A stretch of 64,000 bases of DNA from positions 62,001 to 126,000 of the forward strand of contig NZ_RKLN01000006.1 of the NCBI RefSeq assembly GCF_004011835.1, written 5' to 3'. Below, one piece after another: positions 1 through 9,108 of the stretch; the stretch's first letter is position 1; the number at the start of each line of letters is the position of its first letter. The translations under genes and the position numbers were made by a program. The stretch is from Rhodococcus spongiicola. Lineage in GTDB: Bacteria; Actinomycetota; Actinomycetes; Mycobacteriales; Mycobacteriaceae. A model generated the notes under the pieces. The model searched no databases. It was not told the DNA's origin and saw only the letters and a list, made by a program, of their open reading frames with translations.

Positions 1-108
1 CCGGCACTGCGCTTGCCCGCCTACGCCGCGCACGTCGCCGAGAACGTGCGTCGGTTCGTTGCCGGCGAAGACCTCATGGCGCGGATCGACCCCGTCGCCG
101 GCTACTGA
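1..108 (+). CDS. D-2-hydroxyacid dehydrogenase, C-terminal end only (5' end outside window)
   Basis: Only the last 35 codons are present, read from base 1 and ending in TGA at 106-108. The tail contains HVAENVRRFVAGEDL followed by a DP..GY ending, the usual terminus of NAD-dependent D-isomer-specific 2-hydroxyacid dehydrogenases (phosphoglycerate/glyoxylate/hydroxypyruvate reductase superfamily). The catalytic His and Rossmann fold would lie upstream of the window, so the substrate cannot be assigned. Other enzymes could share such a short tail, so the family call is moderate. Confidence 0.6.
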   Translation, partial: PALRLPAYAAHVAENVRRFVAGEDLMARIDPVAGY

Positions 109-230
109 TCGGCACCCGAATCACCGCGCTTGTGGATGAGTTCCGAAGCGAATACTGGACCCGGGGTTTACGTGGAATGCCCGAATGCCTAACCTAGCGA
201 GCGAACGTCCAACTCGACTAAGGATTTCCG

Positions 231-407
231 GTGCAACACCACGGACCGCACACAGACGGAATCACGACGGGACCGAGCGATGCGGCACGCATCCGCCGGC
301 TCGCCGAACGCATCGCCGACACGAGTGACAAGGCCGCCAACATCGCGGCGGCCGGTGAGATCATGCGTCTCGCCTCCACTCTCGAAAAGGAGCTCGAACG
401 CGTGTAG
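231..407 (+). CDS. Small hypothetical protein, 58 aa
   Basis: A GTG-initiated frame of 58 codons preceded by AAGGA at 220-224, a good Shine-Dalgarno match with about 6 bases of spacing. The product is hydrophilic and helical: residues 18-58 read as an amphipathic helix rich in Ala, Arg and Glu (RIRRLAERIADTSDKAANIA, then ending LEKELERV). It has no signal peptide or membrane segment. I do not recognise the family. Support comes from the ribosome binding site, the high-GC third codon positions and the hairpin directly downstream at 435-454. Function unknown. Confidence 0.5.
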   Translation: MQHHGPHTDGITTGPSDAARIRRLAERIADTSDKAANIAAAGEIMRLASTLEKELERV

Positions 408-434
408 TCACCGCCCCGACTCGGGCCCTCCCGG

Positions 435-454
435 ACCGCGGGTTTCCCCGCGGT
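435..454. terminator. Hairpin between convergent genes
   Basis: A perfect 8-bp stem (ACCGCGGG at 435-442 with CCCGCGGT at 447-454) and a 4-base loop, placed between the stop codons of the small rightward gene and the leftward acyl-CoA synthetase. There is no T tract, so it may terminate in either direction only with help, or simply be a processing hairpin. Confidence 0.45.
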
Positions 455-460
455 GACCGC

Positions 461-2068
461 CTAGGCGGAGGCCATCTCGGTGGCCCAACGGTAGTCCGCC
501 TTGCCTGCCGGGGTGCGCTTGACCGCATCGACCACGACCATTGCCCGCGGAATCTTGTAGCCGGCCAACGTCTTCCGGCAGTGCTCCTGGATTTCGTCCA
601 GGGTGAGTTCCGGAGCCTCGGCGTAGGTGGCCACAACGGCCGCGACCTGCTGACCCATGCGCTCGTCAGGTCGTGGCACGACCAGCGCATCGGCGATCGC
701 TGGGTGCGCGTGCAGCGCCGCCTCGACCTCCTCCGCGAAGACCTTCTCGCCTCCGGTGTTGATGCACTGCGAACCGCGTCCGAGGAAGACGATCGTGCCA
801 TCCGCCTCCACCCGGCCCATGTCACCGAGAACCGACAGGCGGGTGCCGTCGGCGCGGGTCGGGAAGGTGCGGGCGGTCTTCTCCGCGTCCTTGTAGTACC
901 CGAGCGGGACATTGCCGATGCGGGCGATGTACCCGATCTCGTCGGAGCCGGGTTCGATCTCGTTCAGGGTTTCGTCGACGAGAACCATGTTGGGGGAGGG
1001 CGGCATGCGGAGGTTGCCGTCCTGGTCGACTGTGAAGGAGCCGTCGTTCCCGGACTCCGAGGCGCCGAAATTGTCCCGCAATACCAGGTCCGACTTGACC
1101 GCGAGCATCCGTTCCCGGACGCCGACCGACCAGATCGCCCCGCCCGACGTGATCGAGTAGAGCGAACTGAAATCGACCTCGCTCTTGCGGCGTTCCATCT
1201 CGTCCACGAGTGGCAGCCCCATACCGTCGCCGACGATCAGGATCACCTGCAGCGATTCCTTCTCGATTCCTTCGACGACCTTCCTCGGGTCGAAGTCGCG
1301 CATCAGGACGACACGTGCGCCGAGCGTGAAGAAGGTGAACAGCGAGTACAACGCGGCCCCGTGCATCAGCGGTGCGGCAATGAGGAAGGCCATGTCCGGG
1401 AATTCCTTTGCCGCAGCCGCGACTTCCGCGAGATCCTGCCGCTTCTCCTCACCGTACGGGTTGCCGCCGGATAGCGGCTTGCGGAAGAAGTCGTCATGGC
1501 GCCACATGACGCCCTTCGGGTACCCGGTGGTGCCACCCGTGTACAACACGTACAGGTCGTCGCCCGATCGCGCGGGAAAGTTCGCGGTGCTGGTCTGTTC
1601 ACGAGAAACCGCGAACGGCACCACTGTGATGGATCGCGCGGCCGCGGCGTCGAGCAGTTCCGCGACCGGATCACCGACGACGATCACCGACCTGATCAGC
1701 GGGCAATTGTCGAGAAGTCCTGCCAGGGCCCGCTGGTGCTCAGGAAGTTCGACGACGACGGCGACCGAGTCCGAGTTGGTGAAGATGTACTCGAGCTCGG
1801 AAGGCGTGTACCGGTAGTTGACGTTGACCGGCACGGCCCGAATCTTGATCGACCCGAGGATCGACGTGACGTGCTCGATGCTGTTCTTCAGGAACAGCGA
1901 AACATGGTCGCCCGGGGTGATGCCGGCCTGCGTCAGAAGGTGCGCGACCCTGTTCGCCTCGGCGTTCAATTCCGCGTACGTCAGGCTCCGGCCCTCGTAC
2001 GTCAGTGCAACGCGGTCGGGTACGGACTCGGCGACGGACTCGAAGACATCGGCGAGATTGAACTGCAT
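461..2068 (-). CDS. Acyl-CoA synthetase, FadD19-like (ANL superfamily)
   Basis: Predicted AMP-forming acyl-CoA ligase of 535 aa that activates a fatty or steroid side-chain acid to its CoA thioester in the cytoplasm. The P-loop region YTGGTTGYPKGVMW lies near residue 177-190, the adenylate-binding and hinge region (GDMG, GRGSQCINTGGEKV) is in the C-terminal third, and the catalytic lysine motif PAGKADYRWA is close to the C terminus. The VMWRHDDFF wording after the P-loop resembles the actinobacterial FadD19/FadD17 branch used in sterol side-chain activation, but specificity cannot be read from sequence. It starts with ATG at 2068. It is leftward, followed by the convergent hairpin, and 155 bp downstream of the LysR gene on the same strand. 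Confidence 0.85.
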   Translation of the reverse strand: MQFNLADVFESVAESVPDRVALTYEGRSLTYAELNAEANRVAHLLTQAGITPGDHVSLFLKNSIEHVTSILGSIKIRAVPVNVNYRYTPSELEYIFTNSDSVAVVVELPEHQRALAGLLDNCPLIRSVIVVGDPVAELLDAAAARSITVVPFAVSREQTSTANFPARSGDDLYVLYTGGTTGYPKGVMWRHDDFFRKPLSGGNPYGEEKRQDLAEVAAAAKEFPDMAFLIAAPLMHGAALYSLFTFFTLGARVVLMRDFDPRKVVEGIEKESLQVILIVGDGMGLPLVDEMERRKSEVDFSSLYSITSGGAIWSVGVRERMLAVKSDLVLRDNFGASESGNDGSFTVDQDGNLRMPPSPNMVLVDETLNEIEPGSDEIGYIARIGNVPLGYYKDAEKTARTFPTRADGTRLSVLGDMGRVEADGTIVFLGRGSQCINTGGEKVFAEEVEAALHAHPAIADALVVPRPDERMGQQVAAVVATYAEAPELTLDEIQEHCRKTLAGYKIPRAMVVVDAVKRTPAGKADYRWATEMASA

Positions 2069-2223
2069 ACGTCATTCCCTTCGGCACAGTGCCGGACGCC
2101 GGCACGCATCACCCTTGTCGTCGATGGAGAGTAGCGCGAAACAGATTCATCGGCGGATTCGGACATCTCGGCCCGCGTCCACGGCTCGTGTCACGCCGTG
2201 CGATCGACGGCCCCGTGATGGGT

Positions 2224-3186
2224 TCAGGTGGCGGCCAGTTCCCGCAGGATCCCGGCGAATTCCTCTACAGCAGTGCCCGAATCCGGCGTTGCCCGCCGGA
2301 ACACGCCCACCGGTTCCGCGGTGCCCGGCGTCGGTTGTGGCAGCCGGACGAGCGCGCCGTCGTCGAGATCGCTCTGGGGTGCGCGTTCCGGCGTGAACCA
2401 GACCGCGTCTCCGTCTCGGGCCAGTGTGCGGGCGAGGGTGATGTCCAGCGTCTCGATGCGGCCGGAGGGTAGGGACAACCCGTGCCGTTGCAGGAGGACC
2501 TCGGTGTGGTGGTGCGGGACGGTCCCCGCAGTCGCCACGACCATCGGATACTCGAGAACGGCAGGCATCGGAGCGGTTCCGGCGTATGCGGTCAGGGGGT
2601 GTCCGGGCCGTACGACGAGTGCCAGCGACTCGGTGTAGAGCAGTTCGAAGGTCACGTCTTGCAGCGCATCGGGTTCGGCCATCCGTCCGACTGCGAGGTC
2701 GAGTTCGCCGGCGCGGAGCGTGGTGAGCAGAACAGCGTTCGAGCCGGTGGTCACTCGTACGCCCATGTCCTTGTGCGTGCTCTGCAGCCGTGAGATCGCT
2801 TTGGGCAGTATTACGCTCGCGACGGTGGGTAGCGCGCCGACCCGGATCGGCGCACTTGGAGCGCCCACTCCGGACAGTGTCGCTGCCGCGGACTCCATCG
2901 CGTCCGTGACCGCGACCGCGCGTCGCAGAAACCGTTCCCCGGCGGGGGTCAGGCGTGCGCCGTGCCGTCCGCGGTCGACCAGGCGCACGTTCGCGAGGGC
3001 CTCGAGCTCGTTGAGGGTCTTCGTCACTGCGGGCTGCGTCAGGTGTAGGCGTTGCGCTGCACGTCCGAGGTGACGTTCCTGCGCCACCGCGACGAAGCAT
3101 GTGAGGTGACGCAGTCGGATCCGCTGCAGGAAGCGGGCCGGGGCCCCGGTCCCCGGTGGGGGAGGGGGAACGAAACCTTCTGACAT
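2224..3186 (-). CDS. LysR-family transcriptional regulator, PcaQ-like
   Basis: A 320-aa LysR-type regulator. The winged helix-turn-helix sits at about residues 22-80 (RLRHLTCFVAVAQERHLGRA then HLTQPAVTKTLNELE), followed by an effector-binding domain from about 110 to 315. The gene is divergent from pcaHG with 92 bp between the start codons, the classic arrangement for a LysR activator of the target operon, and the sequence resembles PcaQ-type regulators of protocatechuate catabolism. The likely co-inducer is a beta-ketoadipate pathway intermediate, which is inference from family and context. The N terminus carries an unusual PPPPPGTG stretch before the HTH; a start nearer the HTH is possible. 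In Rhodococcus, pca genes are more usually under an IclR-type PcaR, so a LysR partner here is notable. Confidence 0.8.
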   Translation of the reverse strand: MSEGFVPPPPPGTGAPARFLQRIRLRHLTCFVAVAQERHLGRAAQRLHLTQPAVTKTLNELEALANVRLVDRGRHGARLTPAGERFLRRAVAVTDAMESAAATLSGVGAPSAPIRVGALPTVASVILPKAISRLQSTHKDMGVRVTTGSNAVLLTTLRAGELDLAVGRMAEPDALQDVTFELLYTESLALVVRPGHPLTAYAGTAPMPAVLEYPMVVATAGTVPHHHTEVLLQRHGLSLPSGRIETLDITLARTLARDGDAVWFTPERAPQSDLDDGALVRLPQPTPGTAEPVGVFRRATPDSGTAVEEFAGILRELAAT

Positions 3187-3220
3187 TTCCTCAAGTTATG
3201 GAAAGTGGCACAAGATGTCA
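3181..3220. promoter_or_regulatory. Nested dyad in the pcaQ-like/pcaH divergent promoter
   Basis: Two nested inverted repeats lie in the intergenic region: TTTCC (3186-3190) with GGAAA (3200-3204), and TGACAT (3181-3186) with ATGTCA (3215-3220). The outer left arm overlaps the start of the regulator gene. This AT-rich interval is the only plausible binding region for the LysR protein. No exact LysR consensus was confirmed. Confidence 0.35.
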
Positions 3221-3230
3221 ATTTACATAA

Positions 3231-4678
<1,448 letters not shown>

Positions 4679-5113
4679 TCAGGAAGCGGTCACGGGGAGA
4701 ACGGTTCCCTGCGCGACAGCGCACAGGCTCGTGCTGCCGTCGTTGGCGACCATCTCCAACGTGCACTCGCACACGGCGCGGCGTCGTCCCGAGTGCACGA
4801 CCCGCGCGATGGCGCGCAGTGTGTGGCCCTGCGCCGGTCGCAGGTACTCGATGCTCATGCCGCCAGTGAGGACCGCCGGGCCCAGGACGGTTCCGGCCGC
4901 GTAAGTGAGCGCATTGTCGGCGGCGTAGGCGAGCACGCCACCGTGCAGAAAGCCGTTCTGCTGCAGCAGGTCCGGGCGGGCGTCGATCTCGAGGACGGCA
5001 CCGGCGGATGGGTCGAACGTGACCAGGCGGGCGCCCAGCAGGACACTGAAGGGCTGGGACGCGAGATGGGTGCGCGCGAACTCGACGTCGAGCGGCGCGT
5101 TGGTGCTGCTCAC
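4679..5113 (-). CDS. PaaI-type hotdog thioesterase
   Basis: A 144-aa single hotdog domain: GARLVTFDPSAGAVLEIDAR, then the active-site helix motif QNGFLHGGVLAYAADNALTY with the conserved HGG, then strand segments GGMSIEYLRPAQG and ARVVHSGRRRAVCECTLEM. It probably hydrolyses an aromatic or acyl-CoA thioester in the cytoplasm. The GTG start at 5113 overlaps the stop of the methylenetetrahydrofolate reductase gene (GTGA), so it is the last gene of a four-gene leftward operon. A longer upstream reading exists in frame but lacks family similarity. Proximity to pcaHG makes an aromatic-CoA substrate possible, which is inference only. Confidence 0.8.
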   Translation of the reverse strand: MSSTNAPLDVEFARTHLASQPFSVLLGARLVTFDPSAGAVLEIDARPDLLQQNGFLHGGVLAYAADNALTYAAGTVLGPAVLTGGMSIEYLRPAQGHTLRAIARVVHSGRRRAVCECTLEMVANDGSTSLCAVAQGTVLPVTAS

Positions 5114-6057
5114 GGAATCTCCTCGGTGGGGGCGTGCGGGCGGGTTCCGCTCGATGGTCGCATGCCGGTGCCTTCGGTACGCGGTGACCAGTAGTCGAGC
5201 ATCGCGGCGAAGGTCTCGCATGCGGCAGCGGAGACGCCGTAGGGAGCCTCGAGATGAACGCTCAACGGGAATCCGAGATCGTGGACGCCATCGAGGACGC
5301 GCCGGTACACGTCGACCAGGGCATCGCGACGCTGCCGGAAGGACCCGTCCGCGATCCCGGCGACGAATTCCTGCTCCCGCACCACGAGGTCGTTTCCGTC
5401 GTCGTGGAGGAGCCAGTCGATCAGGCGCACACGCTGCTCCATGCCGGGAACGAAACCGAACGACAGCAGGATCTCCGGTCGCTGATCGGTGCGCACGGCG
5501 AATTCCCGCAGGAAGCCCACGATCCGATCGGAGTACAGCAACTGGGTCAGAGCGAAGTTCGCGCCGCGTTCGCATTTGGCGTCGAACCTGCCGAGTTCGC
5601 CCCTGCGGGTGGGGATCAACACCACCCCTCGGTGCGGAATCGACTCCCGGTAGCGTGCCAACGCCTCCTGGGGTGTGACCCCCGGAGCGTCGGTGGCCGG
5701 CAACCCGTGGGGCTTGCCGACGAACGTGATCCCGTCCATGCCGGCATCACGGAGCCGGTGCACCCGATCGTCGAGTCGCTGTTCGTCGTGGAAGACCGTC
5801 ACCTGGGTGCACAAGCCCGAGACGGCACCGAGCGACGACCGGATCGTTTTCCAGAAGTCCAGCACGTCCATTCGGGGGGTAATCGGCACGGGCCGATCCG
5901 CGTCCTCGGGGATGATCCCCGGGATCATCACATGCCCGACATGCTCGACCAATCCATGTAGGCGGCACAACTCGGCTGCCGAGCAGCCCTCCTCGAGGGC
6001 CCGTTCCGTGCCCTCTGCCAGTTCCGGCGGCACCAATTCCAGGGCCACCGTGTTCAT
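5110..6057 (-). CDS. Mycobacterial-type methylenetetrahydrofolate reductase
   Basis: A 315-aa protein matching the actinobacterial MTHFR family (the Rv2172c type) rather than classical MetF. Diagnostic stretches are NTVALELVPPEL at the N terminus, HVMIPGIIPEDADRPVPITP, MDVLDFWKTI, GLCTQVTVF, ILIPTRRGELGRFDAKCERG and LLSFGFVPGMEQRV. It would reduce 5,10-methylene-tetrahydrofolate to 5-methyl-tetrahydrofolate in the cytoplasm for methionine synthesis. The start at ATG 6057 lies 5 bases after the upstream stop and matches the family N terminus; a much longer upstream reading is not supported. Third gene of a leftward operon in which both upstream genes encode SAM-dependent methyltransferases, so the cluster looks devoted to one-carbon transfer. 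Confidence 0.85.
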   Translation of the reverse strand: MNTVALELVPPELAEGTERALEEGCSAAELCRLHGLVEHVGHVMIPGIIPEDADRPVPITPRMDVLDFWKTIRSSLGAVSGLCTQVTVFHDEQRLDDRVHRLRDAGMDGITFVGKPHGLPATDAPGVTPQEALARYRESIPHRGVVLIPTRRGELGRFDAKCERGANFALTQLLYSDRIVGFLREFAVRTDQRPEILLSFGFVPGMEQRVRLIDWLLHDDGNDLVVREQEFVAGIADGSFRQRRDALVDVYRRVLDGVHDLGFPLSVHLEAPYGVSAAACETFAAMLDYWSPRTEGTGMRPSSGTRPHAPTEEIP

Positions 6058-6062
6058 GGTGT

Positions 6063-6836
6063 TCAACGACGTTCGGCCGTCGCCAACCAGGCCGGGGCGA
6101 GCAGGCGGTCGTGGGAGTCGAAACTGAGTCGGTCGGCGATGGCCGACAGCGCGGTGGCCGGCTGCCGTTCGATGTCGCGTCTGGTGGTCGCGGTCGTGTA
6201 GGTGGTGCGTTCCAGACGTGCGATCGACCACCCTGCGTTCGTGAGCGTGTTCCGGAGGTTGCCTTCGCTGATGCGGTACGGGCCGGGCAACTCGTCGGGA
6301 ACCTGGTCCGAGAAACATGCCACGTGAAGCCGAGCGCCGGGTCGGCAGGCGCGGTACACCTCGGCCACGTAGCGGGGGCGCTGTTCCTCGGGGAAACAGT
6401 GGTAGAGAGCGCTGTCGATGACAGTCGCGAACCGGTCGGCGTATCCGGTCAGGTCGGTGGCATCGGCCACGTCGAATTCGACGGCCTCGTCCAGTTCTTG
6501 CAGCCGGGCACGTTCACGAGCGATTTCGATCGCTGCGGGCGCGGCGTCGAGTCCGCACACCCGGTATCCGCGCCCCGCGAGGAACATCGCGTTCTCACCG
6601 GTCCCGCAGCCGATGTCGAGAACCTCGTCCGTGATCTGACCGTCGGCCTCGAGGTCCCGCACGACCGGCTGCACCTCGCCGATGTCCCACGGAATCCGAT
6701 CGATCTGAAACTCGGCATGCGGCGCGCCGCTCGACGCCTGAAGCGCGAGGTTGAGAGCGTCGTAGTCGCCCCGATAGAGCGCTTCGAAGTCGTTCGGGCT
6801 CGGAGGCGTAGTCGGTTGGGACGCGTTCGCGTTCAC
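6063..6836 (-). CDS. Class I SAM-dependent methyltransferase, small-molecule type
   Basis: A 257-aa methyltransferase with an N-terminal cap (FEALYRGDYDALNLAL, IPWDIGEVQP) and a Rossmann domain: motif I VLDIGCGTGENAMFLAG near residue 90, the acidic loop GLDAAPAAIEIARERA, and FATVIDSALYHCF. The layout resembles the thiopurine/tellurite-type family (IPWDIG.PQP near the N terminus). The substrate is unknown. The GTG start at 6836 overlaps the stop of the preceding methyltransferase by 4 bases and the next gene begins 5 bases after its stop, so it is firmly inside the operon with methylenetetrahydrofolate reductase. Confidence 0.8.
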   Translation of the reverse strand: MNANASQPTTPPSPNDFEALYRGDYDALNLALQASSGAPHAEFQIDRIPWDIGEVQPVVRDLEADGQITDEVLDIGCGTGENAMFLAGRGYRVCGLDAAPAAIEIARERARLQELDEAVEFDVADATDLTGYADRFATVIDSALYHCFPEEQRPRYVAEVYRACRPGARLHVACFSDQVPDELPGPYRISEGNLRNTLTNAGWSIARLERTTYTTATTRRDIERQPATALSAIADRLSFDSHDRLLAPAWLATAERR

Positions 6837-7678
6837 TTGCTGCCCTGTTCCGATGATGACGACTTCCCCGAAGATGACGACTTCCCCGACGATGAGGACT
6901 TCGAATCACGAGCCGAGGCCGTCCGGGCCCGCACGGTGAGCATGTTGCACTGCTGGTGGCTGTGGATGTGATCGCACCCCAGGCGGTCGAGCAGGAGGGA
7001 CAACCCGTCCGGGGTGAATGGCCGTGCTCCGGCGAACCTCACGAATCGATCCGTTATCGGGCCGGTGACCGCATTGCCCGACCCGACGGAGAGGGCCGGG
7101 ACCATCACCAGTAGCCGTCCGCCGGGTGCCACGATCCGGATCATTTCCCTCAGAGCGTCGACCGGTTCGGGCACGAGCATGATCACCAGCGTGGCGCAGG
7201 TGGCGTCGGCGCAGTGGTCGCGTAGGGGCAGGTTTGTCGCGTTGCCGCGGAGGAGTCCCATGTTCGGGCGAGCCTGCTGGGCTGCCCGTGTCAACATGGG
7301 CGCCGAGAGATCCACCCCGACGGCGAGCCCGTGCGGGCCGACCGCGTCAGCCAGGCCGGTGGTGACGTTGCCGGGCCCACATCCCACGTCGACGACCGTT
7401 TGCCCCGGCCGCAGCTGCAACTGGTCGGCGACCGAGCCGAAGCGCTGCAACGACGCCATCACCCGTTGTGCCCGCTGGTACATGGCTGCACCGAGAGAGG
7501 ACTGCCACGCGGCCTGAGCCCGCCCCGGTGGAGGAACGGTTTCGCCGGCCATGGTGTCGAGATACCCGCTCGACGTCGGGACCCATGTCACGTCGCGTCG
7601 CAGCAGCTTCTCCAGCCGCTCCACGCTGGCGCGCGTCGAGATTTTCTCCGACTCCGACGAGTGATCCACGGCGACCAT
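6833..7678 (-). CDS. Class I SAM-dependent methyltransferase with Ser/Lys repeat tail
   Basis: A 281-aa UbiE/Coq5-type methyltransferase, first gene of the leftward one-carbon operon. SAM motif I is VVDVGCGPGNVTTGLADAVG, followed by VGVDLSAPMLTRAAQ and the motif II region LVIMLVPEPVDALREM..VAPGGRLLVMV. The last 25 residues are low complexity, three rounds of KSSSSG, encoded by an 18-bp tandem repeat at 6852-6905. The start is uncertain: ATG 7678 is used here, but an in-frame GTG at 7696 or TTG at 7705 would sit behind GGAGGG. The stop overlaps the next start (GTGA). Substrate unknown. Confidence 0.75.
   Translation of the reverse strand: MVAVDHSSESEKISTRASVERLEKLLRRDVTWVPTSSGYLDTMAGETVPPPGRAQAAWQSSLGAAMYQRAQRVMASLQRFGSVADQLQLRPGQTVVDVGCGPGNVTTGLADAVGPHGLAVGVDLSAPMLTRAAQQARPNMGLLRGNATNLPLRDHCADATCATLVIMLVPEPVDALREMIRIVAPGGRLLVMVPALSVGSGNAVTGPITDRFVRFAGARPFTPDGLSLLLDRLGCDHIHSHQQCNMLTVRARTASARDSKSSSSGKSSSSGKSSSSEQGSK
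6852..6905. repeat. 18-bp tandem repeat, three copies, inside methyltransferase gene
   Basis: Three consecutive 18-bp units (6852-6869, 6870-6887, 6888-6905) with core GATGACGACTTCCCC; the first two differ at two positions and the third is more diverged. In the gene they encode the Ser/Lys tail, so unit number can change without shifting the frame. Confidence 0.8.
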
Positions 7679-7790
7679 CTCCCTGGACGGCACAATGCGC
7701 AAGGTTCCCTCCAATGGTAGCCACAATCGCGGCACGGTCGGATTGCGTGCTGTGAGCGCGGCTCGGGCTTCGTGGCCCTGGGCAGTGCAG

Positions 7791-8621
7791 CTAGCCCGAC
7801 ATGCCCGCCCGCCAGGACGGGTACCTCGGCACCCATCCGAGCGCTCGGGCCTTCGCGTTCGACGCCCCGCGGCCCCTTCCAGGACCGAGTCCTTTCGGCT
7901 GTGGGGCGCCGACCCACCGACAAAACACCGGGAGCCAGTCGGCGGGGCCCGCAGGCTCGTCGTCGACGACGTTGACGGTGTCGGTGGGCCAGCCGAGAGC
8001 GGCGACGGTGGGCGCGATGGCGTCCTCGATGTGCAGGAAACTCTCGATGCCGTTGCCGGCGAGTACTCCGTCGCGGGCGGCACGACCGAAGTCGCCGTCG
8101 GGGGAGTACCAAGTGCCGGGGCCGTACAGCTTCCCGTAGCGGAGAATCACGTGGTTCGGGATCTGGGCGGACGCGTGCTCCATCGCGACGACGCCCTCGA
8201 CGGTCCGGGCACCCGGACCCGTGGCCTCCCGCAGCGGCACCGTCTCATCGGCGGGACCTCGCCCGTCCGTGTATAGCCATGCGACGCTCTGAGTGATCAG
8301 ACGCTGCACGCCGTAGCGGAGCATCGCGTCGACGAGGTTGCGGGTGCCGACGATGCGCAGTTCCGCGTTGGCCTCGAAGTCGATCCCCGACAGATCCGTC
8401 AGTTGATGGATGACTGCGTCCGGTCGCGCCTCGACGACCGCGTGTTCGACCGACGCGAGGTCGAAGGCGTCCATCCGCACGACGGTGGCACCCGCGTGGC
8501 GTAGTTCGGGGCGCGTGTCGGGGTTGCGCGAGGTTCCGATCACCTCGTGCCCCCGGGCGATCAGTTCTCTGGTGAGCGGCAGCCCCACGAGACCCCCGGC
8601 TCCCGCGACGAGGATTCTCAT
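7791..8621 (-). CDS. NAD-dependent epimerase/dehydratase family protein (extended SDR)
   Basis: A 276-aa extended short-chain dehydrogenase. The N-terminal nucleotide-binding motif is ILVAGAGGLVGLPLTRELI, followed by GHEVIGTSRNP. Where the family active site would be, the protein reads SVAWLYTDGRG and later RYGKLYGPGTWY; the usual YxxxK catalytic pair is not clear, which is common in the atypical/extended branch. Cytoplasmic. It is leftward, ends 112 bp before the methyltransferase operon start and begins 60 bp after vsr, so it is probably its own unit or the head of the downstream operon. Substrate unknown. Confidence 0.75.
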   Translation of the reverse strand: MRILVAGAGGLVGLPLTRELIARGHEVIGTSRNPDTRPELRHAGATVVRMDAFDLASVEHAVVEARPDAVIHQLTDLSGIDFEANAELRIVGTRNLVDAMLRYGVQRLITQSVAWLYTDGRGPADETVPLREATGPGARTVEGVVAMEHASAQIPNHVILRYGKLYGPGTWYSPDGDFGRAARDGVLAGNGIESFLHIEDAIAPTVAALGWPTDTVNVVDDEPAGPADWLPVFCRWVGAPQPKGLGPGRGRGASNAKARALGWVPRYPSWRAGMSG

Positions 8622-8681
8622 GAAAATGAGCCTAGGGAACGCGCACCGGCGCCGCCTGCGAAGCAGCCGATTCGAGACCGT

Positions 8682-9095
8682 TCAGGTCGCGGCCAGCGCC
8701 GCCTGTACTCGACCCGCTGCTTCCGCCGGGTCCTCGTGCTCCCACACCCGGACGACGTGCCAGCCCGCAGCGGCCAGTCTGGAGTCGGTGTCACGGTCGC
8801 GGGCGACGTTGGCCGCCAGTTTGTCCGCCCACCACTGCGCATTGTTCCGGGGGAACGTCGCGTGCTGCGGGCAGCTGTGCCAGAAGCAGCCGTCGACGTA
8901 CACCGCGACCCGCCGTCGCGGGAAGACGAGATCGGCGCGGCGCCGCAATCCCGGCAGAGGTGCGCGGTCGACGAAGAACCGAGCCCCGCGCCTGTGCAGT
9001 TCACGGCGCAGTGCGATCTCCGGTGCGGTGTCGCGTCGGCGCTGTGCCCGCATGCGGGCGCTGGTCAGAGGATCGGTGGACGGCATCGACCCCAT
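8682..9095 (-). CDS. vsr: Very short patch repair endonuclease Vsr
   Basis: A 137-aa DNA mismatch endonuclease that nicks next to T:G mismatches formed when 5-methylcytosine deaminates. The family core is clear: SARMRAQRRRDTAPEIALRR at the N terminus, RADLVFPRRRVAVYVDGCFW with the catalytic Asp of the PD-(D/E)XK-like fold, HSCPQH with zinc-binding Cys/His, and the terminal AAGWHVVRVWEHE. It starts 13 bp after the stop of the cytosine methyltransferase on the same strand, the normal dcm-vsr order, so the pair protects methylated sites from C-to-T mutation. Confidence 0.92.
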   Translation of the reverse strand: MGSMPSTDPLTSARMRAQRRRDTAPEIALRRELHRRGARFFVDRAPLPGLRRRADLVFPRRRVAVYVDGCFWHSCPQHATFPRNNAQWWADKLAANVARDRDTDSRLAAAGWHVVRVWEHEDPAEAAGRVQAALAAT

Positions 9096-9108
9096 CCTCG
9101 CACCGGAT

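Noticed and set aside
4679-7678. THF-dependent aromatic O-demethylase pathway
   Set aside because: No LigM/DesA-type demethylase or glycine-cleavage-T-like protein is present; only the MTHFR fits, so the pathway is not claimed.
7347-8112. Minus-strand frames overlapping the methyltransferase and epimerase genes
   Set aside because: Their translations lack motifs and are out of frame with the supported genes.
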